A stretch of DNA of 64,000 nucleotides from Candidatus Fimivivens faecavium (GCA_018716105.1 DVKH01000017.1:1-64000); one strand, 5' to 3'. Shown: positions 43,813-52,118, counted from the first letter of the stretch. Notes: a model not told the origin generated them from the sequence alone. A program made the numbers and translations.

Positions 43813-43852
43813 AGTATAATCAAAATCCGGGATAATGTCAACCCGGATTTTG
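43813..43852 (-). promoter_or_regulatory. Promoter with palindromic operator of the XRE-YhcG-recombinase operon
   Basis: TTGACA (43836-43841) and TATACT (43813-43818) with 17-bp spacing on the minus strand. The -35 box sits inside an inverted repeat with perfect 11-bp arms (CAAAATCCGGG at 43821-43831, CCCGGATTTTG at 43842-43852). A third half-site resembling the right arm occurs near 43867-43878. Confidence 0.85.
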
Positions 43853-43883
43853 AAATTTATGCGTGAATTCCGGATTTTACAGT

Positions 43884-45563
43884 TTATTCTTCTTCAATCA
43901 CAACATCACTGTCATCCATGAAGGAAAGCTGAACAGCACCGTTTGACAACTGTTCTTTTTTACCATTGTACTTTATTAGGTAAAATGGCAGTATTTCTTT
44001 AAATTGCTCTGGACAAGGAAGTACTCTCAATTCAGAAACCGTATGAGAAACAAAAAGCATAAGTTCTTTCTTCTGCTCCTCATTCAAAGCCCGGTATAGT
44101 TTCTGCCACTGAGCAGTTGTCCCATTACCTTCAAAATGGTAACGGAACATAATCAGTTCCCGAGGCATTGCCAACAATTCAAAGTATTCATCAAGTGTTC
44201 TGCCAAATGCTTTATAAAAGAAATCCGATCCGGCTGCCACAACACCCTTTGTTACCTGCAAAATAGCTGAAATTGCGCGAATGGATTTTTTTGTCCAATT
44301 CACGCCGATATAATCGCGGTCGGTACGATCAATAGGTGAATACTTCATCGGGAAGGAGAAAATTTGGATACCAAGCTCTCTATTAAGTTCAATATTGATA
44401 CGCAAGCGTTCATAGAGTTCCTCCGGCTTATCCTTATAATTGAAAAGGATATAGTTGGATATCTCTTTTATTCCATGCTTGTAAGCAGTACGAACAGCAG
44501 CACAATATTTATCTTTTAACTTAACATCATCAAAGGCGATTCGCAGTGGTTTGATTGCAAGACGAGCAAGCTGCGCCATATTCTCATCATTGATCTTTCT
44601 GCCGTCAACGCCTTGATTGAAATCCAAATAACGTGATTTTGCTGTTTTGCTGCGATATTTTTCAATAATCGGAGTTAATTTGGCTTCATGTTCAAGCATA
44701 TATTCTGCAAAATTCTCTGTATCTTCTGCTCCAATAACAATTTGGAGAAAAGTATCAAGCATTTCTGTGGACTTAATGCGCTTTTTGAATTTCTCCAAAT
44801 ATGCTATCATCTTATTGTCGAGAAAATCAGCGCGATCCCCGTTATGATAGCGCATCATAACTATGTTATAGGCACCCGGATCAACATATTTTGCCCCGCG
44901 TCCAAATCCAGCAGCACATAGATCATCGACCAATGCCTCAAGATTAGGTGTATTTAGCACGTTATTATCCAACAAAAGAAGATGCTGCTTTGGACCATAT
45001 TTTCGATCAATCGTATTAATTTGTTCGATGATATTGTTGGTAACATGGAAATTTGGTTCCAAAATCGGAACTGCGCAAAAGGAACAATGGTTAGGACAAC
45101 CACGTGTTGTATAGGCAAAATAGTTGTCTCCTGCCGGATATTCATAATCGGTTTCTTCCAAAATATCGTAGTCCAATGGCAATTGATCCACATTGATATT
45201 ATTGTCATCTCCCACTACGGAAGTATCAGTGAAAAGACCCGTTAAAATATGCGAACGCGCAATTCCTGTGGCTTTGACTACTCTGTCCGGCATAAGGGAT
45301 GCCATAATGCCACCAACATACAGTGAATCAACATTATCAACAAGTCGCATATAGTGATTGATAGTCTCTACTGATATTGCGAAATCAAAGGTGAACAGTG
45401 TAGTTACATAAATCCTGTCCCAGACCTCTGCATCGATACTTGGCTTTGTACCCTTGACGAAATGCACTTCGTCGCCAAGCATTTTGTGGTAGGTGCTTAT
45501 TTTCATCAATCCCATTGGGGGATATTTATTCTTATAATTTGGCTCAACTAATAATACTCTCAT
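43884..45563 (-). CDS. B12-type radical SAM protein of the NurA-HerA-GHKL operon
   Basis: A 559-aa protein. The N-terminus (MRVLLVEPNYKNKYPPMGL, then SLYVGGIMASLMP) looks like a cobalamin-binding domain of the B12-radical SAM family. The 4Fe-4S motif C156xxxC160xxC163 follows within TRGCPNHCSFCAVP. The remaining ~390 residues are not recognised, and the tail is acidic. Such enzymes do methylation, methylthiolation or rearrangements; the substrate here is unknown. It is the last gene of a four-gene operon and overlaps the GHKL gene by 4 nt (ATGA), so it is translationally coupled to it. It is not viperin-like in length or domain order. Confidence 0.85.
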   Translation of the reverse strand: MRVLLVEPNYKNKYPPMGLMKISTYHKMLGDEVHFVKGTKPSIDAEVWDRIYVTTLFTFDFAISVETINHYMRLVDNVDSLYVGGIMASLMPDRVVKATGIARSHILTGLFTDTSVVGDDNNINVDQLPLDYDILEETDYEYPAGDNYFAYTTRGCPNHCSFCAVPILEPNFHVTNNIIEQINTIDRKYGPKQHLLLLDNNVLNTPNLEALVDDLCAAGFGRGAKYVDPGAYNIVMMRYHNGDRADFLDNKMIAYLEKFKKRIKSTEMLDTFLQIVIGAEDTENFAEYMLEHEAKLTPIIEKYRSKTAKSRYLDFNQGVDGRKINDENMAQLARLAIKPLRIAFDDVKLKDKYCAAVRTAYKHGIKEISNYILFNYKDKPEELYERLRINIELNRELGIQIFSFPMKYSPIDRTDRDYIGVNWTKKSIRAISAILQVTKGVVAAGSDFFYKAFGRTLDEYFELLAMPRELIMFRYHFEGNGTTAQWQKLYRALNEEQKKELMLFVSHTVSELRVLPCPEQFKEILPFYLIKYNGKKEQLSNGAVQLSFMDDSDVVIEEE

Positions 45564-47143
45564 TTTTTCTTCACGCTCAGTTCAGATTTTATCTTCTCGC
45601 GTAATGCCTCGGCAGTTTTAGGATCATCCGTGAAGTAAGTATCTATCACGGAAATAATGCGCTGATACAATTTACGCTCATTCCTACTATACGAGGAAGG
45701 CAAATCATTTTTTGTTGCATATTCTGCATTGACAATTTTTTTGTTCAGCGCAGTCACTTTTTTTGTTGCAGTTTCCGTCTGAGAAAGGGCTTTTTCTACG
45801 GTTTCTTTGCGCTCGTCGTCAAATGTACCACGCTCTAATGCTTTGCGTACAGTCTTTTCTTCTTTTTCACGAGAACGGGCGATTTTTTCAAGACGGTCAG
45901 CAATCTGTTCTCTTTTTTCGTCAGAAGTAATTGCACCGGAGTCAATTTTTTCTTCCAACTCCTTCTGCTCTTCGTTCAGTTTTTTGAGATTACGAAGCGC
46001 AGAGGTTGCCTCTGATGTTCCGCGACGATACTTTTTGTTGATGGATCCTGCCCACTCAGACAGAGCTTTCCTCATTTCATTGTAGACCGCGCTTGGCTCA
46101 AAATCATCTCTCTGCGAGTTCGGAACTAATTCATCGTGAAGCACATGGATCTCTCCCGCAAACATTCTGTTTGCATTGTGACCTTCGGATGGGAAGAATT
46201 TTGCAAAAGTGGTTCCGTTTCCGACAAGAATATTTCCTTTACGGAAACGGATTCCTTGTACAGCTTCATCGGAAATGACACCTGAGAAATCGGTAATAGC
46301 CAACCATCCGATATACAACGGCTTGCCGTCAGATGCTTCTTGGTAAATGAACTCCACATCGCGAACATAATCTTTCGTTTTTGTGCGTTCCTGCTTACCG
46401 GTTGTCATACTACGAGAATACAGCTTATAAATCGGCTTTCTTCGCGCCCCACGAAGAATCTTGTAGCAAGTAATCGGAAACCCTTTTTCAGAAAAATGTT
46501 CCCGAATTTTTCGTGCTTGAACAAACTGCTGGCTGTCAAAATCAATGGGTGCAGTTTCTGCAAGATATCGAACAGCATCTTCTTCATCTAACAGCCCTGA
46601 TTCCTTCGGCACACCGATCAAGCGTACTTCAAAATAGTGTTTCGCGGCATCCTCCGGCTGTTCGTCAAACATACTGATAGCTTTGAATGTTTCCATGATA
46701 TCTGATGTTTCGTTGTTTGATTTTTGAAGTAGTTGTTGCATTCGAACGCAGTCACAGGTCATAATGGTTTTTGTGGCGTCTCCAAGGGCAGAAGTGATAA
46801 ACTGTACTTTTTCTGCATATGCAAGTCCGCCTAAACGACCGATGCCACGGAAGCCTCGTTCTGTAACCCCGTCTTTATCGGACGCACCGATGTTCATCAG
46901 TTTTATCCTTGCAATATCCTGCGGTATTCCAAGCCCATTATCTCTGATAACAATATTACGCTTTTTGTTATCGATGAAAATATGTATCTCAGCTTCTGCA
47001 GTTTGTAGAATGCCTCCTGCTATTGCCTTGTCGATTGAATCAGAGGAATTCTGAATGTATTCACGATAAACGTGCATCGGGTTTGAATACATTCCTTTTG
47101 TCAATATTTCCAGAAGAAATTTTCCGGCAATAGGCTCACTCAT
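45560..47143 (-). CDS. GHKL-type ATPase (Hsp90/MORC-like)
   Basis: A 527-aa protein. The Bergerat ATP fold is intact: N-box with Asn32 (REYIQNSSDS), D68-N-G-L-G-I-P (G1) and GFRGIGRLGG at 97-106 (G2). After a second alpha/beta domain comes a long charged coiled coil (residues ~375-460, rich in Glu/Lys), then a short tail. This resembles HtpG or MORC/MutL-like clamp ATPases rather than sensor kinases, since no phosphorylatable His domain is present. It sits between the HerA-like gene (TAATG overlap) and the radical SAM gene (ATGA overlap). Confidence 0.87.
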   Translation of the reverse strand: MSEPIAGKFLLEILTKGMYSNPMHVYREYIQNSSDSIDKAIAGGILQTAEAEIHIFIDNKKRNIVIRDNGLGIPQDIARIKLMNIGASDKDGVTERGFRGIGRLGGLAYAEKVQFITSALGDATKTIMTCDCVRMQQLLQKSNNETSDIMETFKAISMFDEQPEDAAKHYFEVRLIGVPKESGLLDEEDAVRYLAETAPIDFDSQQFVQARKIREHFSEKGFPITCYKILRGARRKPIYKLYSRSMTTGKQERTKTKDYVRDVEFIYQEASDGKPLYIGWLAITDFSGVISDEAVQGIRFRKGNILVGNGTTFAKFFPSEGHNANRMFAGEIHVLHDELVPNSQRDDFEPSAVYNEMRKALSEWAGSINKKYRRGTSEATSALRNLKKLNEEQKELEEKIDSGAITSDEKREQIADRLEKIARSREKEEKTVRKALERGTFDDERKETVEKALSQTETATKKVTALNKKIVNAEYATKNDLPSSYSRNERKLYQRIISVIDTYFTDDPKTAEALREKIKSELSVKKK

Positions 47144-48816
47144 TACTTGCTACCTCCTTGATTGTAGGACGGGAATGGAAATTGAATTTTCAACAGCGTC
47201 TTGAATACGGGATGGTGGACAATCAAATCGCCCTTTTTCAAGCGTGTCATCATATTGGCGTAAACTGACGGAACAAATTTGTAATCAGGACGAGATACTT
47301 CGATGGCATTGGTGCGTCCATAAATATTTGTTCCACAATTTCCCTTAATGCGGTCATGAATCGCGCTTCTAAACTGCTCGGCAGAAAACAGAATTACACC
47401 CTCAGAACGTCCGCGCTCTGTAATATCCAGCAAATTTGCAAGCAAGGGAGAATTCTTACTGGAAGTAGAGGGCGCGTACTTATTCAGCTCATCCACAAAA
47501 ATGATGACTTTCTTGGGGACAGGCTTGTCGCTGATACGATCATCCTGATCAAAATCCCCGTGTTTCAAAGAATAGACAGAACGAATAATATCACCGAAAA
47601 CAAGGCATTGGAGTTGCTCGGTGAGTCCCGCAATATCTACAACCATCATTTCGCCGCCGTTGATATTCAGTACTTCGTCAGACAAATATACCTGATGCTG
47701 TTCCTTCTTACTGGACTTTGCATTAACAAAAATATCGTCGTTGATAGAGTTGTTAATCAGACGACGGAAACGCTGCCAGGACTGAATTAAAATGCTGGAG
47801 TTGTCTTTTTTTTCGCTGCCTTTACTGCAAAATTCCTTCAACACATCCTTGAAATTAGCCCAGCTTAAATCACCCTTGAATTCCGGACCATAATCAATAT
47901 AGTTCAAAATGGATTCGATGGTATAGTTGGGATCATCAACATTAGCAAACAGCATGTCCACTTTATTGATATCGTGTTCAAATGTATAAACAAAGTTTGC
48001 CGCCTGCTCTTGATCGAATTGCTCGGCTAAATCCTCAGTTGGTAACGCAGTATTTGCATACAGCTTGTCCTTCTGCTGCCTGTAGGGGTACAGATATTTT
48101 ACATTCTCAAATGGTGTGCAAGGTACGCCCAGATCCTCCCAGTCTTGACGCTGCGCATCTGTAATCTTTTCATTGGGCTGATGCACATGAAGCAAATCAT
48201 CACCCTTTACATTCATCACAATGATGGCAACGTCATCTTTGCATTTGTGCTGAATTGCTTTCAAAAGGAACATGACATAGCTGGTCTTTGTCGCCAATCC
48301 GGAAATGCCGGAAATGTTCATATGCGCACCTTCTGGACCGATAAGAAAGTCTCCATTGTATTTGATCGGAACAGATACATTATTTCCTGCTTTCATAAGA
48401 CCCGCTGGAATTGCAGTCTTCTCGTCAATATTGTCGAGACCGAGCGCAACCTGAATATCATCTTCGTCTGCGGTGTATACAGCTGAGCCTTCAAATACAG
48501 GCATAAAGTTTTCCTTTGTGTTATGAATGACAGACACTTTTGCATATGAAAGCGACAGCCGTCTTGTCATAGGGGAAATATCCACATTGCCGAAATCGGA
48601 GGAAACATAGTTGCTAATATGTCCTGTTCCATCTGTAATGTGGAAAATATCTTGAACAACGCCATACGTGATCGAATCATCTGTTTTGTTATGCACAAGG
48701 ACAATGTCGAACGGACTTAAAATCGTATCATCGGACAGCCAGAATTGGAATTCATCACAGGAGGAAGGATTCTTTTCTGTGGCAGACACCTTGCCGATCA
48801 GTTTTCTTGTACTCAT
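47143..48816 (-). CDS. HerA-like P-loop ATPase
   Basis: A 557-aa protein. The N-terminal beta-rich (HAS-barrel-like) region has FDIVLVHNK. Walker A is near residues 170-179 (GISGLATKTS), Walker B near 437-443 (VIIFVDEL), and a likely sensor/arginine-finger region follows (DITERGRSEGVILFSAEQ). HerA proteins form hexameric DNA translocases that partner with NurA nucleases. The NurA-like gene is immediately upstream (15 nt). GLATKTS is the family's GxxGxGKT-type loop with Ala-Thr in place of Gly. Confidence 0.88.
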   Translation of the reverse strand: MSTRKLIGKVSATEKNPSSCDEFQFWLSDDTILSPFDIVLVHNKTDDSITYGVVQDIFHITDGTGHISNYVSSDFGNVDISPMTRRLSLSYAKVSVIHNTKENFMPVFEGSAVYTADEDDIQVALGLDNIDEKTAIPAGLMKAGNNVSVPIKYNGDFLIGPEGAHMNISGISGLATKTSYVMFLLKAIQHKCKDDVAIIVMNVKGDDLLHVHQPNEKITDAQRQDWEDLGVPCTPFENVKYLYPYRQQKDKLYANTALPTEDLAEQFDQEQAANFVYTFEHDINKVDMLFANVDDPNYTIESILNYIDYGPEFKGDLSWANFKDVLKEFCSKGSEKKDNSSILIQSWQRFRRLINNSINDDIFVNAKSSKKEQHQVYLSDEVLNINGGEMMVVDIAGLTEQLQCLVFGDIIRSVYSLKHGDFDQDDRISDKPVPKKVIIFVDELNKYAPSTSSKNSPLLANLLDITERGRSEGVILFSAEQFRSAIHDRIKGNCGTNIYGRTNAIEVSRPDYKFVPSVYANMMTRLKKGDLIVHHPVFKTLLKIQFPFPSYNQGGSK

Positions 48817-48831
48817 TTTTCTATCTCCTTA

Positions 48832-49965
48832 TTACCGAAAATCTCTTCTGAAATTATTGATGAACACCAAATCGCTTTCAAATGTAGACTTGATAAGCGT
48901 TTCCGTCAGATATACTGGGTATAGGTGACTTGCCCATCGTTCATCTCGCCCATAGCAAGTAGGCGAACACTCATTAAGCAGCGACAATGAAATCGTGTCA
49001 ACAACATCTGTTGGAATTCCACTATCGTAATAGTCCGCCAACGCCATTTTCTCAATCTTGATGATCCCTTCAAGCGGATTTGACACTCTATTCTTTGGAC
49101 GAATCCTTAAATACCATACGCCAAACCTTCTACCCCGATCATTCTCTTTCAGGAACACAGGGGTGCGTTCCCCATATTCAAGTTTCAAAAGTTCTGCACC
49201 AATTTGTGCTCCTCCACGTTTGGATTTGCTGGATGTCGGGAGCATAGGATTGAAGCTTTTTGAAACGCCGATCACATTGTAAAACAAGTCGGCGAATTCC
49301 GGTTTGCCGGTGTCTTGCCGGAGAAATTGAAGCGGACCGTCAACCACCAGCATCCGATCCGTATCCAAGGTTCCGGATTTAACCATATCTGAAAGAATAC
49401 CAATTTCCATATCGTGCATCATGGTATTAGCTTTTGCGATTGCCGCATTAACAGGAATGTTGTGTTTTTCCGGCTCAAAGCGATAATCAACCACTTCCAG
49501 AAACATTTCGTGCGCAACTTTTGTCCGAGTGATCCGCTGCTGGATTTCTTTGAAATCTACCGTATTCACCTTATCGCTCAACAGCAAAAGATTCTTTCTC
49601 TGTATCGTTTGATGTGACTGGTAGGAATGAAGTTTTTTCTGACCATCTCGTTCTGTGCAGCCAGCACGGATTTGAGCAACGACAACCGGATAAATCTTCT
49701 TGCCATCAATCACAATATCGCCAATTTTGTAGGTTCTACGCGAGCCATCCATGAAGAATGTAAAATTTGAGAAGCTGCGATCTTCTGCAAAAAGGTCATA
49801 CTTTCTGATTTTTTTGGATTTATCCGTTTCGAACGGCTCTCCAATCACCTTGATTTCATCACCCTCATCCTGATACGGCTCTTGGTAGTAATGATCGAGA
49901 TCGAGGCTCTCATTCTGGTAAAGTGCAACGCCGCACTTGTCAAATATTTTGTTTAGTGTAGGCAT
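48832..49965 (-). CDS. NurA-domain nuclease
   Basis: A 377-aa protein. NurA hallmarks are FFMDGSRRTYKIGD (Asp73, metal ligand), the second acidic site VVDGPLQF (Asp208-209 region) and GVSKSF near 233. NurA is a 5'-3' exonuclease/endonuclease that works with HerA on DNA ends. The ATG at 49965 has GGAGG 8 nt upstream. The frame extends to 50031 without a start signal. It is the first gene of the NurA-HerA-GHKL-radical SAM operon. No strong promoter was seen directly before it; the promoter at 50536-50564 may serve. Confidence 0.87.
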   Translation of the reverse strand: MPTLNKIFDKCGVALYQNESLDLDHYYQEPYQDEGDEIKVIGEPFETDKSKKIRKYDLFAEDRSFSNFTFFMDGSRRTYKIGDIVIDGKKIYPVVVAQIRAGCTERDGQKKLHSYQSHQTIQRKNLLLLSDKVNTVDFKEIQQRITRTKVAHEMFLEVVDYRFEPEKHNIPVNAAIAKANTMMHDMEIGILSDMVKSGTLDTDRMLVVDGPLQFLRQDTGKPEFADLFYNVIGVSKSFNPMLPTSSKSKRGGAQIGAELLKLEYGERTPVFLKENDRGRRFGVWYLRIRPKNRVSNPLEGIIKIEKMALADYYDSGIPTDVVDTISLSLLNECSPTCYGRDERWASHLYPVYLTETLIKSTFESDLVFINNFRRDFR

Positions 49966-50105
49966 GATACACCTCCGTGTTACTTTTATGGCGAATGACC
50001 TTTCCCGTCTGGGGAGGTCTACATTCTGCATAGCAGAAGCGGATGCAAAACTGCGGCGAATGACCCTCGGTTCAACTTGGGGGCAAATCCGTTTCGGTTT
50101 TTTCC

Positions 50106-50276
50106 TTATTCCAGAAATATTGCCGCACCTACTGGGAAATTGTGAATCATGCTGAGTATAAGCGCTCTGATCCGCCCATCATCCCACACCCATCCTCTTT
50201 GAAAATCAGGGAGCTGTGCCGCGCCAGTGTCCACGGCTTTCATCAAATCAGTAAGCGGTCTGTCATTTGTTTTCAT
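50106..50276 (-). pseudogene. Truncated DUF262 (GmrS-like) gene, N-terminus only
   Basis: A 56-residue frame begins MKTNDRPLTDLMKAVDTG and contains QLPDFQRGWVWDDGRIRALI, the N-terminal signature of DUF262 proteins, then stops at 50106. The DGQQR NTPase motif and everything after it are missing. It probably lost its 3' part when the nurA operon was inserted or by deletion. It overlaps the preceding HTH gene by 14 nt, the usual pairing. Confidence 0.75.
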
Positions 50277-50490
50277 ATGCGTCCCTTGCTCCTTTATCTT
50301 CATGGCGGCTCTTGATGTATTTCCCGCTCTTGATCCTCGCATCGGCGGGCTTTGGTTCATCGTCTGGAATGACCCAGAATTTCCCGACCCGGATTGCACC
50401 GGGGACTCGTCCTTGGCCGCACAAAATCTGTATGCGCCGAGTGGAGATGCCCCACCGCTGGGCGGTCTGTGTGACAGAGAGATATTTCAT
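50263..50490 (-). CDS. Small helix-turn-helix (excisionase/MerR-like) protein
   Basis: A 75-aa protein. YLSVTQTAQRWGISTRRIQILC and GRVPGAIRVGKFWVIP form a MerR/Xis-type winged helix, and the remainder is charged. It is often paired with DUF262 genes. The ATG at 50490 was chosen because the product then begins at the family start (MKYLSVTQ); the longer frame reaches 50523. Likely transcribed from the promoter at 50536-50564. Confidence 0.8.
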   Translation of the reverse strand: MKYLSVTQTAQRWGISTRRIQILCGQGRVPGAIRVGKFWVIPDDEPKPADARIKSGKYIKSRHEDKGARDAYENK

Positions 50491-50535
50491 GCCGCACTCC
50501 TTTGCACCGTTCGATAGATACAATAACTCAATTTA

Positions 50536-50564
50536 AGTATAATCGGAAAAACGAATAAAATCAA
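50536..50564 (-). promoter_or_regulatory. Promoter of the HTH-DUF262 (and possibly nurA) operon
   Basis: TTGATT at 50559-50564 and TATACT at 50536-50541, 17 bp apart on the minus strand, 46 bp before the HTH start. No terminator was noticed between this unit and nurA. Confidence 0.75.
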
Positions 50565-50636
50565 GTCCTCTTTTTCATCATTCCAAAAGCGGTTTCCATC
50601 CGCTGCTATAAGGGTTTGGGATGACCCCAACAAGTC

Positions 50637-50676
50637 AAACTGGGCAGACTGGCCGCAAGGCTGTTCTGCCCAGTTT
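50637..50676. repeat. Inverted repeat in a possible oriT region upstream of mobC
   Basis: AAACTGGGCAGA and TCTGCCCAGTTT are perfect 12-bp arms around 16 bases. They lie ~190 bp before mobC, where mobilisable elements carry oriT. The ~340 bp from 50524 to 50863 hold no gene. Confidence 0.5.
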
Positions 50677-50743
50677 CGCTGCGTGTGGCAACACCGGCTG
50701 TGCTTGCTATTCCTCTAAAATCTCATATCCACAGATACCCGCC

Positions 50744-50773
50744 GCCCCGGAACACCACCGTTCCGGGGCTTTC
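50744..50773 (+). terminator. Terminator-like hairpin before mobC
   Basis: GCCCCGGAAC pairs with GTTCCGGGGC, followed by TTTCC on the plus strand. Confidence 0.6.
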
Positions 50774-50863
50774 CTATTCATGAAAACTAAAAAATATTTT
50801 TTGGCCGGTACTCATCAAACGCAGAAAAAATGTCCGTTGTAAGGTGAAAGGAGGTTATTTGCC

Positions 50864-51193
50864 ATGGCAGACCGTACCAGACCCATCCGCATTGAGGTGT
50901 GTGTCACCGAGCAGGAACGCAATTTGATTCGCCACAAAATGGCGCAGCTTGGCGCCCGGAATATGAGCGCCTATTTCCGCAAAATGGCCATTGACGTTTA
51001 CATCATCAAGGTGGACTACACCGAGCAAAAGAAACTCGCCGCCGCTGTCAGTCGTGCCGCCGCAAATATCAATCACATCTGTCGTCGTATCAACAGCACT
51101 GGGCATTTTTACGAGGACGATATTTCAGAACTGAAAGCCAAGCAATCTGAGATATGGAAACTGCTGAAGCAATGTCAAAAGAACGAGTTATAG
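50864..51193 (+). CDS. MobC-type relaxosome accessory protein
   Basis: A 109-aa protein. IRIEVCVTEQERNLIRHKMAQLG followed by NMSAYFRKMAIDVYII is the ribbon-helix-helix-like start of MobC proteins, and a helical part ends the protein. MobC helps the relaxase nick oriT. No relaxase gene follows, so mobilisation would need one in trans or the locus is decayed. An AAAGGAGG site precedes the ATG. Confidence 0.82.
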   Translation: MADRTRPIRIEVCVTEQERNLIRHKMAQLGARNMSAYFRKMAIDVYIIKVDYTEQKKLAAAVSRAAANINHICRRINSTGHFYEDDISELKAKQSEIWKLLKQCQKNEL

Positions 51194-51203
51194 CCACATC
51201 AGA

Positions 51204-51212
51204 TTATCCACA
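51204..51212 (+). promoter_or_regulatory. DnaA-box-like site
   Basis: TTATCCACA matches the DnaA-box consensus exactly. It lies ~210 bp before the truncated repA gene, where GATGGATA-type repeats also occur, suggesting a relic plasmid origin. Confidence 0.4.
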
Positions 51213-51422
51213 TATGGATTTTCCGTTGCTGGGTTTTCAGGCGATGGATAGACTGACTGCCCAGACGTTCCGTTATTGGATTGCAAGACGGTGGATTTCT
51301 GACCGGTCACAGAGGATGAAATTCATACCCAAATCAACAAGAAAGAAACCAACTCTCAATATAGTCATCCATCAATCTATCAATACAATCTTTTGATGGA
51401 TAGGATGGGATAGGAGATCGCA

Positions 51423-51815
51423 ATGACAGAGAACTTTTTACGCTTTACCATCGATAGCCTCTCAGCATCTTACATACCGTTTCCACGGTTTCTCATGGAG
51501 GATAGCCTGGCGGATATATCCAACGATGCAAAAGTGCTGTATGCACTCATGCTGGATAGAGCCAGCATTTCAAAGATCAATGGCTTTATCGAGGCAGACG
51601 GCACGATTCGTCTTTATTTCACTGTTGAACAGGCACAGAAGAAACTGCACCGCAGCCGGCAATGCGTGACGCGGATATTCAGGGAACTGGAATCCTGCGG
51701 CTTGATCTGCAGAAAGAAGCAGGGACTTGGTAAGCCCGCATTGATCACACTCAATTACCCGTCCAGCGCAAAGCTGATCCAGCCAAAGGAGACGGGCGAA
51801 ATACTGTCAGGATAA
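51423..51815 (+). CDS. RepA N-terminal domain protein, truncated replication initiator
   Basis: A 130-aa protein matching the N-terminal domain of RepA_N-type replication initiators (FPRFLMEDSLADISNDAKVLYALMLDR, then LHRSRQCVTRIFRELESCGLI), a winged helix that binds iterons. Full-length initiators are about twice this size. A stop at 51813-51815 removes the C-terminal half, so replication function is doubtful. GGAGA precedes the ATG. Confidence 0.78.
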   Translation: MTENFLRFTIDSLSASYIPFPRFLMEDSLADISNDAKVLYALMLDRASISKINGFIEADGTIRLYFTVEQAQKKLHRSRQCVTRIFRELESCGLICRKKQGLGKPALITLNYPSSAKLIQPKETGEILSG

Positions 51816-51925
51816 AGGTCGAAAATCAAACGTTTTGTGCCCTGTAAGCGCTTCAAACGCGGTGGGCATATCTTTACTTATCCGCGCTGCAAAACGCGCC
51901 TGTACGCCGTGAAGGGAGGCAACGG

Positions 51926-52111
51926 ATGGATAAAAGAAACACCATTGAGACAAGCGAAATTGACACTGCCGAAGTTCCAGAGTTTGTATATGAATCTTTA
52001 GCAAGAAGTCTTCTTCCGGTCATTCAGAAGTATTATGAAAGTGACGAGGGCAAACGAGCTTTTTCAGAGTGGAAACAGAAGAAGGACGCTGAGAGAAGCA
52101 ACACTACATAA
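51926..52111 (+). CDS. Small acidic protein of the mobile element
   Basis: A 61-aa frame with a good ribosome binding site (GAAGGGAGG). It is charged and helical (YESLARSLLPVIQKYYES). Small proteins like this accompany Clostridial mobilisable elements, but I recognise no function. It is followed by a terminator. Confidence 0.6.
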   Translation: MDKRNTIETSEIDTAEVPEFVYESLARSLLPVIQKYYESDEGKRAFSEWKQKKDAERSNTT

Positions 52112-52118
52112 AGACAGC

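Noticed and set aside
43884..45563. Possible prokaryotic viperin
   Set aside because: The protein is 559 aa with a B12-type N-terminus before CxxxCxxC. Viperins are shorter and lack that domain.
40902..50276. Possible BREX, DISARM or Dnd system
   Set aside because: No PglZ, BrxC-type, DrmA/B or DndC/D-type gene is present. HerA-SIR2 and HerA-DUF4297 types were also considered, but the partner here is NurA.
51154..51396. An 80-codon frame overlapping the end of mobC
   Set aside because: It overlaps mobC, has no own ribosome binding site and resembles no relaxase or other family. The DnaA box and repeats lie inside it.
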